Positions 1 to 8,825 of a stretch of 64,000 nucleotides of DNA are shown piece by piece. The translations under genes were made by a program, and so were the position numbers. Position 1 is the first letter of the stretch, and every line of letters starts with the position of its first letter. This DNA comes from Emcibacteraceae bacterium. Lineage in GTDB: Bacteria > Pseudomonadota > Alphaproteobacteria > Sphingomonadales > Emcibacteraceae. Below the pieces are notes generated by a model. It was not told the origin of the DNA, made no database searches, and saw nothing but the letters and a program-made list of their open reading frames with translations. Location: contig JAWKXO010000005.1 in the NCBI GenBank assembly GCA_041396985.1, forward strand, positions 270,154 through 334,153, written 5' to 3'.

Positions 1-508
1 CCATGTCCCCGTATATATCTGCCCCATCTCGGCTGAAAATCATACTGGAAACATTCAGATAACTGTCTGTAAATATAAGATATTTATTTCTTTCTTCTGA
101 TGGCGATACGGCAGAAAGCATCTGGGCCTGACTGTTTTGGACCATAGACATGCCTTCATTAAAATCTTTATTGCCAACCCATTCAAAACGGACATTGAGC
201 TTCTTTTCTATTTTTCTGAGATAAGCCCCGGCAATGCCACTGATCTGGCCATTTTTATCAATGAACTCAACGGGCGGGATTGCCGGATCAACAGCCACTT
301 TAATAACCGGATTTTCCGCAAGCCAGTTTTTTTCTTCCTGGCTCAAATTCAATAGCGGTGTGCTGTTATCACTCTCTTCAGCTGCGGCAATACCCTGACC
401 TGATAGGGTTAATACAACAAATAGAAAAAGAGCCGATATATATTGCGAATTGGCAATAATTTTTGCGAAGAATTTTAATTTAATTATAATCTTAGTTAAC
501 TTTACCAT
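1..508 (-). CDS. Periplasmic solute-binding sensor protein, N-terminal part (cut by window edge)
   Basis: The reading frame opens with ATG at 508 and runs off the window, giving 169 visible codons. It starts with a basic stretch and a hydrophobic segment, then a periplasmic domain of the SBP family 3 type (PVEFIDKNGQISGIAGAY, then LNVRFEWVGN). This visible domain matches the second, not the first, binding domain of the two complete kinases downstream at 619 and 4439. The protein may therefore have only one such domain. An AGGA lies about 10 bases upstream of the ATG. The next gene starts 110 bp downstream in the same direction. Whether a kinase module follows is not visible. Family call is firm; full function is inferred from the paralogues. 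Confidence 0.8.
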   Translation of the reverse strand, partial: MVKLTKIIIKLKFFAKIIANSQYISALFLFVVLTLSGQGIAAAEESDNSTPLLNLSQEEKNWLAENPVIKVAVDPAIPPVEFIDKNGQISGIAGAYLRKIEKKLNVRFEWVGNKDFNEGMSMVQNSQAQMLSAVSPSEERNKYLIFTDSYLNVSSMIFSRDGADIYGDM

Positions 509-618
509 ACTTACTCATCCTAGGAATAAGTAGAATATTTGATTAACCTTAAATTTATATTAACAAATAAAATCAAACTATTCCCCGGACAAGTTGAACA
601 ATTGGAACAGCTGAAAAA

Positions 619-3066
619 TTAGCCAATAACTCTTTCTTTTGGTAAATTTGCCGACGCCTTTGTCCCAATTCCCACTTCACTTTCCACTGAAAAACGTCCC
701 CCGTGTAATGTGACAAGCTGATTAACGATCGCCAGCCCAAGCCCTGTGCCCCCCTTATTCAGATTTTTAAGCTCATATGCCTGACCGAATGGGCTTAATA
801 CGACTTTAAGCCGGTCCTTGGTAATCCCGACACCATTATCAGTCACTTCAATGGTCAGTGAGCCATCCGGCAACCGATATATATTGATGTCGATATGTCC
901 TCCATCCGCCGTGAATTTTACGGAATTTGAAATAAGATTATCAATTATTCTTCTGATACACCCTTCATCAGCCAACAAAGCAACGTCACGGTCTTCATCG
1001 CTGATATTAATGTTAATTGCCAACTGCCGCTCATTAGCTTCCTGCCTGTATGGTTTAAGACAATCTTCCACTGTCCTGAGCAAATCAAAATCCACGTCCG
1101 TCATATGCCACTTTCCGGCTTCAATTTTTGACAAATCAAGGATATCATTGATAACCACAGAAAGATGTTCACCGCTCCATTTTATATCTTTAAGATATTC
1201 ACGGTATTTTTCCTGGGATACTCTCCCGAAAGTTTCTGACGTAATGACGTCTGAAAACCCAATAATAGCGTTCAGCGGGGTTCTGATCTCATGGCTCATA
1301 TTCGCAAGAAATGTTGATTTCGCCGCCATTGCCGTTTCAGCTTCCTTCTGCGATTTTATAAGTTCTCCCTCGACAACTTTTCGGCGGGAAATTTCACGGC
1401 GCAGACTGTTCATCCAGATAAAAATAATAAGAAGAAGGGCAATAACAACGATAAAAATATTCAGGATAAGTTTGCTTTGATCCTGCCCTACTTTGATGGA
1501 AAGCCAGTTTCTTGAAAAAGCAGCTTTTTCACTCGCAGTTATTGAATTGAGCGCTTTTTGCATTGAACTGGCCAGCAGATCAAGGTCTTTACGAATACCG
1601 AATGAATATGCGGACTTGAAGGGCGTTTCACCGCTCACAACAATATCTTTATAGCCATCAAGGGCAATTTGCCGCGACGTTAATGGTATGATCCCGATAT
1701 AGGCATCCACCCTGCCGTCATTTAACAGCTTCAGGGCTGAACTGATATCATCGGCATCCACCACATCTATATCCGGAAATTCATTTCTGATTTCATCGGA
1801 TACGGCATAATCTCTAACCTGGGCGACTTTTTTATCTTTAAGCGATGCCATATTTATATAGACCGGACCATTATTTTTACTGAAAATCATCTCAGAAAAA
1901 ACCACATAGTTATCCGTAAAATACAGATTTTCCTGTGTTTTCAATATAGCCCCGGAGGAAAGAATTATATCAGCCTCTCCATTATTGATGGCGTCCAGTC
2001 CTTCTTCCCGTGTTTTATTGCCAATCCACTGGAACCGAACATTTAATCGCTTGGCAATCAGGTCAAGATATGCTCCGGCAATTCCGGTGACATTTTTGTT
2101 TTCATCGATATCAATAAGGGGCAGCAACCCTTTTTCAGAGACGAGATGGATGACATGGTGATTATCAAGCCATTCTTTTTCTGCACCGTTCAAGCCGACC
2201 AGATCGTCGATTATATTTTCGGTCTGCCATTTTCGGTTAAGATCCATATAATCTGACGCAGAAACCTGCTCCATGCCTTTTTCTAGGATAGAAAGCAAAA
2301 TCGGCCAGTCTTTGCGCACAGCAAACCGCAGTTCATTTGCGGCCAATGCTTCTGACAATATATTGGTGCCAATTACATCAATATTGGTAATAAAATTCTT
2401 TTCGATAATATAGCTGGCATTTGGATGCCGACTGACAAGAACATCAATATTCCCGGCAGACAGGGCAATCAATGCTTCCCTGATATTGTCAAATACAACA
2501 AGGTCCAGCCTTTTATAATTTTCACGGAATATTTTTTCACTAGGCCAGTCTTTCACCACACCAATTTTTTTGCCGATCAGATCGCTAATTCCTGCAACCT
2601 TATCGGCCCCTATTCTGCCATAAAATGTCATCGGCATATTGAGATAAGGTGATGAAAAATACCAGTCGATATCCCTTTTCATACTCTCTAAGGTGCTGAG
2701 CAATACGTCAACTTCCTTATTCCCGGCCATTTCCATTAATCTCGGCCAGTTATCATTGCTGATAAATTCAATCTTTAAGCCGACCTTGACTGCGACCAGA
2801 CTGATAAAATCTACGGAAAAACCAGCAGGACGCCCTTCTGAAATAAACTCAATTGGCGGCCATTTTGTATAGTTCGATGTTCTGATGACAGGGTGATCTT
2901 TAATCCACTCTATTTCTTCATCCGTTAAATTTACAGAAACAGAGGCATTCTGGGCATAGGCATTAAGAAAAGGAACGAAAAAAGCACCCAGCATTAGGAC
3001 GCATAGCACCCGAAACAAAGACACTTGCTGAAATAATAACCTGTTGATGAATGCCCAATCCACCAT
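619..3066 (-). CDS. BvgS-like sensor histidine kinase with two periplasmic binding domains
   Basis: The predicted 815-residue inner-membrane sensor kinase has a signal segment ending near NAYA|QNA, two tandem family-3 solute-binding domains in the periplasm, one membrane span (around LILNIFIVVIALLLIIFIW), a short coiled linker, HisKA (LANMSHEIRTPLNA; phospho-acceptor His592) and HATPase_c (N box DNLISNSVKF, G1 DNGVGI, G2 GGTGLGLAIV). Unlike BvgS it has no receiver or Hpt domain. An in-frame ATG at 3150 would add 28 residues but has no Shine-Dalgarno sequence. ATG at 3066 has GGGTGAG seven bases upstream, gives a normal signal peptide, and places the His within one residue of the paralogue at 4439. 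No response regulator is adjacent; the ligand is unknown. Confidence 0.9.
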   Translation of the reverse strand: MVDWAFINRLLFQQVSLFRVLCVLMLGAFFVPFLNAYAQNASVSVNLTDEEIEWIKDHPVIRTSNYTKWPPIEFISEGRPAGFSVDFISLVAVKVGLKIEFISNDNWPRLMEMAGNKEVDVLLSTLESMKRDIDWYFSSPYLNMPMTFYGRIGADKVAGISDLIGKKIGVVKDWPSEKIFRENYKRLDLVVFDNIREALIALSAGNIDVLVSRHPNASYIIEKNFITNIDVIGTNILSEALAANELRFAVRKDWPILLSILEKGMEQVSASDYMDLNRKWQTENIIDDLVGLNGAEKEWLDNHHVIHLVSEKGLLPLIDIDENKNVTGIAGAYLDLIAKRLNVRFQWIGNKTREEGLDAINNGEADIILSSGAILKTQENLYFTDNYVVFSEMIFSKNNGPVYINMASLKDKKVAQVRDYAVSDEIRNEFPDIDVVDADDISSALKLLNDGRVDAYIGIIPLTSRQIALDGYKDIVVSGETPFKSAYSFGIRKDLDLLASSMQKALNSITASEKAAFSRNWLSIKVGQDQSKLILNIFIVVIALLLIIFIWMNSLRREISRRKVVEGELIKSQKEAETAMAAKSTFLANMSHEIRTPLNAIIGFSDVITSETFGRVSQEKYREYLKDIKWSGEHLSVVINDILDLSKIEAGKWHMTDVDFDLLRTVEDCLKPYRQEANERQLAININISDEDRDVALLADEGCIRRIIDNLISNSVKFTADGGHIDINIYRLPDGSLTIEVTDNGVGITKDRLKVVLSPFGQAYELKNLNKGGTGLGLAIVNQLVTLHGGRFSVESEVGIGTKASANLPKERVIG

Positions 3067-3195
3067 AAAACAACTCACCCGTACTTTGAAACTTCCCCCG
3101 GTTTCACGATATCCAATATTTGGATAAAATGAAACTCTTTTACTGTTCATTTTACAAAATTACTTTTGTTTAAGAAATAACCTACTGAAATACAT

Positions 3196-3229
3196 AAAAA
3201 AAGACCCGCATTATTACAAGCGGGTCTTT
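3196..3229 (-). terminator. Intrinsic terminator of the rplM-rpsI operon
   Basis: A perfect 10-bp stem, AAAGACCCGC / GCGGGTCTTT, with a 10-base loop is followed on the minus strand by a run of T. It lies 25 bp past the rpsI stop and ahead of the sensor kinase gene, so it separates the two units. Confidence 0.9.
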
Positions 3230-3254
3230 AATGATAATTTTAAAAATATAACAA

Positions 3255-3770
3255 TTAACGTTTTGAGAACTGGAAGCTCTTACGGGCTTTCGCGCGACCG
3301 TATTTCTTACGCTCAACAACCCTCGCATCACGAGTGAGGAAGCCAGCAGCTTTAATAACTGCACGAAGTTCTGGTTCAAAATTTGTAAGCGCTTTACTGA
3401 TCCCGTGACGAACCGCACCCGCCTGACCGGAAAGACCACCACCGCTAACAGTTGCGATCACATCATACTGACCAACACGACCGGCAACTTCAAAAGCCTG
3501 ACCGATAATCATACGAAGTGTCGGACGGGCAAAATATTTTGCTTCTTCACGTCCATTGACGGTAATCACACCTTTACCCGGTTTAATCCAGACACGGGCG
3601 ATTGCATCCTTACGTTTTCCTGTTGCATAGGCACGGCCATGTTCGTCAATTTTCTTAACATACACAACATCATCACCAGCCACCTGAGTTGCTGCGGCAG
3701 CATCAGTTTTTGCTGTAGCGGCTTTCGTAACCTCTTTAAGGTCTTCCAATGTTTTTTTATCTTCAGCCAT
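3255..3770 (-). CDS. rpsI: 30S ribosomal protein S9
   Basis: Small-subunit protein S9 contacts 16S rRNA and P-site tRNA through its basic C-terminal tail. The 171-residue product has the S9 core (YATGKRKDAIARVWIKPG, ITVNGR) and ends in the diagnostic FQFSKR. It carries an acidic/alanine-rich N-terminal extension of about 40 residues, a feature of several alphaproteobacterial S9 proteins. The chosen ATG at 3770 overlaps the rplM stop by 8 bp (ATGGCTGA) and has AAGGA eight bases upstream; a longer frame from 3797 would lie inside rplM. Translational coupling with rplM is expected. A strong terminator follows. Confidence 0.98.
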   Translation of the reverse strand: MAEDKKTLEDLKEVTKAATAKTDAAAATQVAGDDVVYVKKIDEHGRAYATGKRKDAIARVWIKPGKGVITVNGREEAKYFARPTLRMIIGQAFEVAGRVGQYDVIATVSGGGLSGQAGAVRHGISKALTNFEPELRAVIKAAGFLTRDARVVERKKYGRAKARKSFQFSKR

Positions 3771-4236
3771 TTTCTGTAATCCTTGCATTCTTAACATTCA
3801 TTGCAGCAACATCAAGCACTTCCGGTTGCTGAGCAGCATGTGTATGTTCCGGACCGGCAAATACACGAAGATTTTTAAGCTGTTCACGACCCAGTGGACC
3901 ATTATTAAGCATACGCTTTACGGCTTTAACAATGACGCGCTCGGGATAATCGCCTTCCAGCAGATCACGAGCGGTACGCTCTTTAATTCCGCCTGGATGT
4001 CCTGTATGCCAGTAATAGATTTTTTTATCTTTTTTTCCGCCGCTAAGAGCCACTTTTTCAGCATTAATAACAATGATATTGTCGCCACAATCCATGGAAG
4101 GCGTATACATTGGTTTATGCTTGCCTTTCAGATATGTCGCAATAATGGCTGCCAGACGACCGAGGATAAGACCATCGGCGTCAATAACAAACCATTTTTT
4201 CTCAATATCTGCAGGTTTTGCAGAGTAAGTTTTCAT
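3763..4236 (-). CDS. rplM: 50S ribosomal protein L13
   Basis: L13 is an early-assembly protein of the large ribosomal subunit. The 157-residue product shows the family signatures WFVIDADGLILGRLA near the N terminus, KHKPMYTPSMDCGD in the middle and MLNNGPLGREQLKNLRVF toward the end. An AGGGA precedes the ATG. It is the first gene of the conserved rplM-rpsI pair and has a good promoter at 4277-4305. The gene ends with TGA inside the rpsI start, which shows that TGA is a normal stop in this organism. Confidence 0.98.
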   Translation of the reverse strand: MKTYSAKPADIEKKWFVIDADGLILGRLAAIIATYLKGKHKPMYTPSMDCGDNIIVINAEKVALSGGKKDKKIYYWHTGHPGGIKERTARDLLEGDYPERVIVKAVKRMLNNGPLGREQLKNLRVFAGPEHTHAAQQPEVLDVAAMNVKNARITENG

Positions 4237-4276
4237 TGGATTAAATCCCTGTTAAATTCACGTTTAAAATTGCGCG

Positions 4277-4305
4277 CAATATGCCAGTAAAAAAAATAAA
4301 GTCAA
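4277..4305 (-). promoter_or_regulatory. Predicted sigma70-type promoter of rplM-rpsI
   Basis: On the minus strand TTGACT is followed, after 17 bases, by ATATTG, about 40 bp upstream of the rplM start. Position and spacing fit a housekeeping promoter; the -10 box is only moderate. Confidence 0.5.
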
Positions 4306-4339
4306 CGATATTTTTAAGCTATTTTTCAATAAGTTATAA

Positions 4340-4361
4340 TTATGGTATTATAATACCATAA
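4340..4361. repeat. Perfect 22-bp AT-rich palindrome between rplM and a sensor kinase gene
   Basis: The two 11-base halves, TTATGGTATTA and TAATACCATAA, are exact reverse complements with no spacer. The site lies about 35 bp upstream of the rplM promoter and about 78 bp past the end of the kinase gene at 4439. It could be a dimeric regulator site or a weak transcription-ending structure. No nearby regulator identifies it. Confidence 0.6.
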
Positions 4362-4438
4362 CATAAGTCACTAAAAACATTATAAAATAATTTAAATGAT
4401 GGAGTAAGGTATATTTTAAAGAAAAATAATCTTCTTTA

Positions 4439-6880
4439 TCAGGCAACCATTCTGTATCTCGGGATTGAGACTATCGCAACTGTCCCCTCTCCCAATTCAC
4501 TCTGAAGCCGGAAATGACCACTATGTAGTTCGATAAGTTGTTTAACGATCGCAAGCCCCAGCCCCGTTCCGGTTTCATTAATTTCACGCACTTCATGAAT
4601 CTGACCAAATGGGCTAAGGACCTGTTCAATTCTTTCCTTGGGAATTCCTATACCGTTATCTTCGATTTCAATACGGATATAATCATTTTGTGTTGTGATT
4701 ATTCGGCAATTTATCTGTCCACCGCTTGGGGTAAATTTAACGGCATTCGATAGCAAATTCATAAACACACGGGTAAAGCCGTGCTGATCAGCGTTTACAA
4801 ATATTTCCTCATTTAAAAAATTTTTTATACTAATTTCAATTTGCTTTTTATTGGCATCGGGACTGACAAAGCGTATACATTCACGTAAACAGTCTTCCAG
4901 ATTAAATGTTGTTTCTATCAACTGCCATTTACCCGCCTCAATCTTGGATAAATCAAGAATATCATTGATCACTGTTTCAAGATGCTGACCACTTTTATTA
5001 ATATCCTTAAGATAATTTTTATATCGTTCTTCCTTGATTTCACCAAAAAGCCCTGATGACATTACCTCCGAAAAGCCGATAATGGCATTAAGCGGTGTTC
5101 TGATTTCATGGGACATATTGGCAAGGAAATTTGATTTGGCAGCATTGGCCTCCTCTGCAATGGCCAGCGCGTCTTCTGCTCTTTTTTTGGCTTCGACCAG
5201 TTCCTGCTCAACCAGTTTACGTCTTCTGACTTCTTTATAAAGCACATAAATCCAGATCAGGACACCAATAAAAATGATAAAGGCGACTGTAAAAACTTTA
5301 CCATATTGTTCAAATAAACCTTTTTCAGCACTCCTATATGAAAACCAGCGGCTTGTGATCTGGTTCTTTTCATCATTGCTGATTGATCCCAGGGCTTTAT
5401 TAAGGGCGCTTGCCAGTAATGGCAGATCTTTCCTGACCGCAATACGGGGGCTTGACGTAAAGGGGGTTTCCCCTGTCGCAACCAGTGGAATTATCCCGGC
5501 CTTGCTCATATAGAAAGACGTTGAAGTAATATCCCCGACAAATGCATCGACATTGCCGCTTTCCACTTCTTTTACGGCATCAGCCGCCGTCTCCTTTTCA
5601 ACCAGTTTAATTTGCGGATAATTGGTCATTAACTGTTCCGCAATCGCCGTTCCCTTTTCAACCGCAACTGATTTTCCTGCTAATTCATTAAGCGTTCTAT
5701 AAGTATTACCGTTTTCCTTCGTAAATATCATATTGGTAAGGTCCAGATAGCTATCACTGAACAACAGATATGTCTCCCGGTCACTGGTTAATACTGCAGA
5801 AGACAGAATATCGGCTTTTCCTGTTTTTATCTGCTCCAGTGCCTCCGCCCAGGACCGGTTTCCTGTCCATTCAAACCTGATGTTTAGCCGCTTTCCCACT
5901 TCTTCCAGCAGACTGCCTGAAATACCGCTGATTTTTCCACTTTCATCAATAAATTCCAGTGGTGTCATATCAACATTGGCGGCGACGCGGATGACTTTAT
6001 GATTTTCAAGATAGTCCAATTCTTCGGGCGTCAGAAAATATTTTCGATTTAGGCTATATCTGCTTTGCCAGCGCTGAGATAAATTCTGAAACTCCTCCGT
6101 GGTTATAGCTTCAGTGCCTTTTTTTAATATTTGAGCAAGAAGTGGATCATCATTACGACTGGCAATGCTGATACTGTTTATATTGCTCATTTCACTGATC
6201 GGCGTTTTGCCGGAAACCTCAATCCCCATAACCATATTTTGGGCAATCAGGTAATTTGTAATGGGTGAAATGCCGGCAAGCACATCAATATGACCAAGGG
6301 ATAGTTCCGAAAGGCCATCTGACATGGTCGGCACCTCAACCAGATTAACTTGAGGATATTTATTTCTATACTGTTCAGTACTGGCCCAGCCCGCAACGCT
6401 TCCCAGCTTTTTTCCCTCTAAATCTTTAATATCATTTATGGGCGGCGAGCCGGTTTTTATAAAATAATACATCGGCAGATCAAGATAAGGTGCTGTAAAA
6501 TTAAGAAATTTTCTTCTTTCAACCGTATTGACAAGATTATGGGAAATATCAATCTTATGCTCTTTAAGCATGTCAATCTGCTCAGTCCACGGAATGCCCC
6601 TGATAAAGTCTATTTTGACGCCAATCTTTTCGGCGACCATTAACAGATAGTCAGTTGAAAACCCTGCCGGTTTGCCATTTTCCAGAAATTCAAGAGGAGC
6701 AACATTATCCTTGAAAGTGGCCGTCAAAACAGGATGATTTTCAATCCATTCCTGTTCTTCAGAGGTAAATATTACAGCATCATTTATTGATGATTGTGCC
6801 TGGACAATTTGTGAATGTAGAATTACTGGCAATAGTATTATTGCAATTTTCAGGGTGCATTTGAGTATTTTCAATTTCAT
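4439..6880 (-). CDS. BvgS-like sensor histidine kinase, second paralogue
   Basis: This 813-residue protein parallels the kinase at 619. It has a signal peptide (ending IVQA|QSS), two family-3 solute-binding domains (roughly residues 35-275 and 290-515), one transmembrane helix (FTVAFIIFIGVLIWIYVLY), a coiled linker, HisKA (NMSHEIRTPLNAIIGFS, His591) and HATPase_c (NLLSNAVKFT, DNGIGIP, GTGLGLAIV). There is no cytoplasmic PAS, receiver or Hpt domain. Family-3 binding domains usually bind amino acids or other small solutes; here the ligand is unknown. It is separated from its paralogue only by rplM-rpsI, suggesting local duplication. No partner response regulator is visible. No Shine-Dalgarno sequence is obvious before the ATG. 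Confidence 0.92.
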   Translation of the reverse strand: MKLKILKCTLKIAIILLPVILHSQIVQAQSSINDAVIFTSEEQEWIENHPVLTATFKDNVAPLEFLENGKPAGFSTDYLLMVAEKIGVKIDFIRGIPWTEQIDMLKEHKIDISHNLVNTVERRKFLNFTAPYLDLPMYYFIKTGSPPINDIKDLEGKKLGSVAGWASTEQYRNKYPQVNLVEVPTMSDGLSELSLGHIDVLAGISPITNYLIAQNMVMGIEVSGKTPISEMSNINSISIASRNDDPLLAQILKKGTEAITTEEFQNLSQRWQSRYSLNRKYFLTPEELDYLENHKVIRVAANVDMTPLEFIDESGKISGISGSLLEEVGKRLNIRFEWTGNRSWAEALEQIKTGKADILSSAVLTSDRETYLLFSDSYLDLTNMIFTKENGNTYRTLNELAGKSVAVEKGTAIAEQLMTNYPQIKLVEKETAADAVKEVESGNVDAFVGDITSTSFYMSKAGIIPLVATGETPFTSSPRIAVRKDLPLLASALNKALGSISNDEKNQITSRWFSYRSAEKGLFEQYGKVFTVAFIIFIGVLIWIYVLYKEVRRRKLVEQELVEAKKRAEDALAIAEEANAAKSNFLANMSHEIRTPLNAIIGFSEVMSSGLFGEIKEERYKNYLKDINKSGQHLETVINDILDLSKIEAGKWQLIETTFNLEDCLRECIRFVSPDANKKQIEISIKNFLNEEIFVNADQHGFTRVFMNLLSNAVKFTPSGGQINCRIITTQNDYIRIEIEDNGIGIPKERIEQVLSPFGQIHEVREINETGTGLGLAIVKQLIELHSGHFRLQSELGEGTVAIVSIPRYRMVA

Positions 6881-6956
6881 TTATACTGAAACCATTATTA
6901 TATTCCCCGAATATAAGATACCCCCAATATGTAAAATTTTATTTAATAAATCTCGC

Positions 6957-7985
6957 CTACGACCTGACCCGGTTTAAAAGAAATAAGGCAGCCGACAAAG
7001 TAAGCACTGCCCCAATCTGGTGAGCCGCAGCAAGCGGAATAGGAACCATATTAACCACCGTTAGCACACCAAGTGTAATTTGCAATAAAATAGTTAATAA
7101 AACCAGAAATGAAGCAATTCTGACCGACCTGCTATTCTCATTATGCAGTTTCCACCAGAGTGTGACCGCAACAATCAACACGGCATAAGCAAAAGTACGA
7201 TGCTCGAAATGAAGCGTCAGCGGATTATCAAGCAGGTTACTGTACCACGGGTTATTGCCCAATAGACCGTCCGGGATCAGGCTGCCAAACATTAAGGGCC
7301 AGGTATCACTGACCAGTCCGGCATTAAGCCCTGCCACCAAACCGCCAAGCAGGATTTGAATGAAGATAATCACGACATAGAATGCGGCAAGCTTGGTCGG
7401 TCTGTAGAAGGTTTTTTCCTTTATTGGCATAACAAGCCTTAAAGCAACCCAGAACATATAAATATAAATCAGTATGGCCAAACCCAGATGGGCCGTAAGC
7501 CGGTAGTGGCTTACATCCGGCCTGTCAATCAGGCCGCTTTTGACCATCCACCAGCCAAGCAGTCCCTGACAGCCACCCAGAATAAGCATCGTCCATAAAT
7601 GCGGTTTTAAGGCCCGTTTGACTTTTCGCCTTGCCATAAATATAAAAAACGGAACCGCGAACAATATTCCGATAAGCCGACCTAAGAGGCGATGCGAATA
7701 TTCCCAGTAAAAAATACTTTTAAATTCATCAAGGGACATGCCCTTGTTGACTTTCTGATATTCCGGATATTGCTTATAGGCTTCGAATTCAGTGGTCCAT
7801 TGTTGGTCATTCAGTGGCGGTATTACACCACTGATCGGTTCCCAGTTGACCATGCTGAGTCCGGATTCTGTCAGCCGTGTAACGCCCCCGACCACGACCA
7901 TGGCAAAGACAAAAGCACAGACAATAAACAGCCAAATGGCAACATGACGGTTATTTCGGTCCTTGGCTTTTATATATGCGTTCAA
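6957..7985 (-). CDS. ctaA: Haem A synthase (COX15/CtaA type)
   Basis: This enzyme oxidises the C8 methyl group of haem O to make haem A for aa3-type cytochrome oxidase, in the inner membrane. The 342-residue protein has about eight membrane helices and the typical motifs GGVTRLTESGLSM near the N terminus, WEYSHRLLGRLIG, a His in YRLTAHLGLA, FEHRTFAYA and AAAHQIGAVLTL; these histidines are the expected haem ligands. Length fits the alphaproteobacterial/mitochondrial COX15 class. No oxidase subunit genes are adjacent; this gene stands alone 82 bp behind the DUF1499 gene. Confidence 0.96.
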   Translation of the reverse strand: MNAYIKAKDRNNRHVAIWLFIVCAFVFAMVVVGGVTRLTESGLSMVNWEPISGVIPPLNDQQWTTEFEAYKQYPEYQKVNKGMSLDEFKSIFYWEYSHRLLGRLIGILFAVPFFIFMARRKVKRALKPHLWTMLILGGCQGLLGWWMVKSGLIDRPDVSHYRLTAHLGLAILIYIYMFWVALRLVMPIKEKTFYRPTKLAAFYVVIIFIQILLGGLVAGLNAGLVSDTWPLMFGSLIPDGLLGNNPWYSNLLDNPLTLHFEHRTFAYAVLIVAVTLWWKLHNENSRSVRIASFLVLLTILLQITLGVLTVVNMVPIPLAAAHQIGAVLTLSAALFLLNRVRS

Positions 7986-8067
7986 CGTCTGATCTCGGTT
8001 ACTAAGTCTTGATAAACGCCTTATAAGTTATTTTTAACCATAAAAAAAGGACCTAAATCAATTTATT

Positions 8068-8799
8068 TCAGGTGGCCAGAAACTCTTTCTCAAATTTCAT
8101 AATTCTGATCGCCCCAAGTCCATGATCTGATCCACCAACACGGGTAAGGCATCTGATATCAACCCGGCTTCCCGCCCCATCAGCCGTCACACGAACCACA
8201 ATATCATCATTAAAATGGAACCATTTGGAATAATCAGTTGCTTCAAAACGCCCTGCTGAAGGGTCCGCCGAGGCGATGTTCCAGCCGAGTTCTTTTGCGA
8301 CGGCCAGTGCCCGATTATAGGCATCCACCGGTGCCATTTCGGTAATCAGCGGTTTGACCCACGGAAATTTTGCCTTTTGTCTTTCCGCTGTTTCCTGTGG
8401 ATAATCAAAACTGTTTCTTCTGCCCGGCGCATCCAGAAGTGCCTGAAATTCAGGCGGGTTTTCCATATCGGTCGTGATGTCATGAACACCCCTTAGACCA
8501 GTCCAGTCGGTTGGTTCCTGATTAACACCATAAACATACCCAAAACCGGCAAAAACCAAAGCAAGGATATAGGAACTCAAAGCCCTTTTTCTGTCCTTGA
8601 TAAAATAAGCGAAAATGAAAAATAGCAAAATTGCCGCTGATATGGCCGCGGGTATCATATATTTCATTGTCATCATAAAGCCGGTCATCGGCTCCCAAAG
8701 TCCAAGTTTGGTGCCAACCCCGCCTAGTAATGGCAACATACCCAGAAAACTAAGCACAAATAAAACCTTAAACAGAATAGTTTTATGTTTATCCTGCAT
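8068..8799 (-). CDS. DUF1499 family membrane protein
   Basis: The 243-residue protein begins with about three hydrophobic helices (residues 10-28, 45-70 and 76-92), then a soluble C-terminal domain of about 130 residues matching DUF1499 (RNSFDYPQETAERQ, WFHFNDDIVVRV, then RVDIRCLTRVGGSDHG). The family's biochemical role is not established. It sits between two small unknown genes upstream and ctaA downstream on the same strand, with modest gaps (26 and 82 bp), so co-transcription is possible but not shown. Family call rests on the recognised C-terminal motifs. Confidence 0.8.
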   Translation of the reverse strand: MQDKHKTILFKVLFVLSFLGMLPLLGGVGTKLGLWEPMTGFMMTMKYMIPAAISAAILLFFIFAYFIKDRKRALSSYILALVFAGFGYVYGVNQEPTDWTGLRGVHDITTDMENPPEFQALLDAPGRRNSFDYPQETAERQKAKFPWVKPLITEMAPVDAYNRALAVAKELGWNIASADPSAGRFEATDYSKWFHFNDDIVVRVTADGAGSRVDIRCLTRVGGSDHGLGAIRIMKFEKEFLAT

Positions 8800-8825
8800 T
8801 TTATTTCTCCCTGATAAGCTTAAAG

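Noticed and set aside
3067..3150. 28-residue N-terminal extension of the kinase at 619
   Set aside because: The upstream ATG has no Shine-Dalgarno sequence and would bury the signal peptide. The ATG at 3066 has GGGTGAG and agrees with the paralogue's length.
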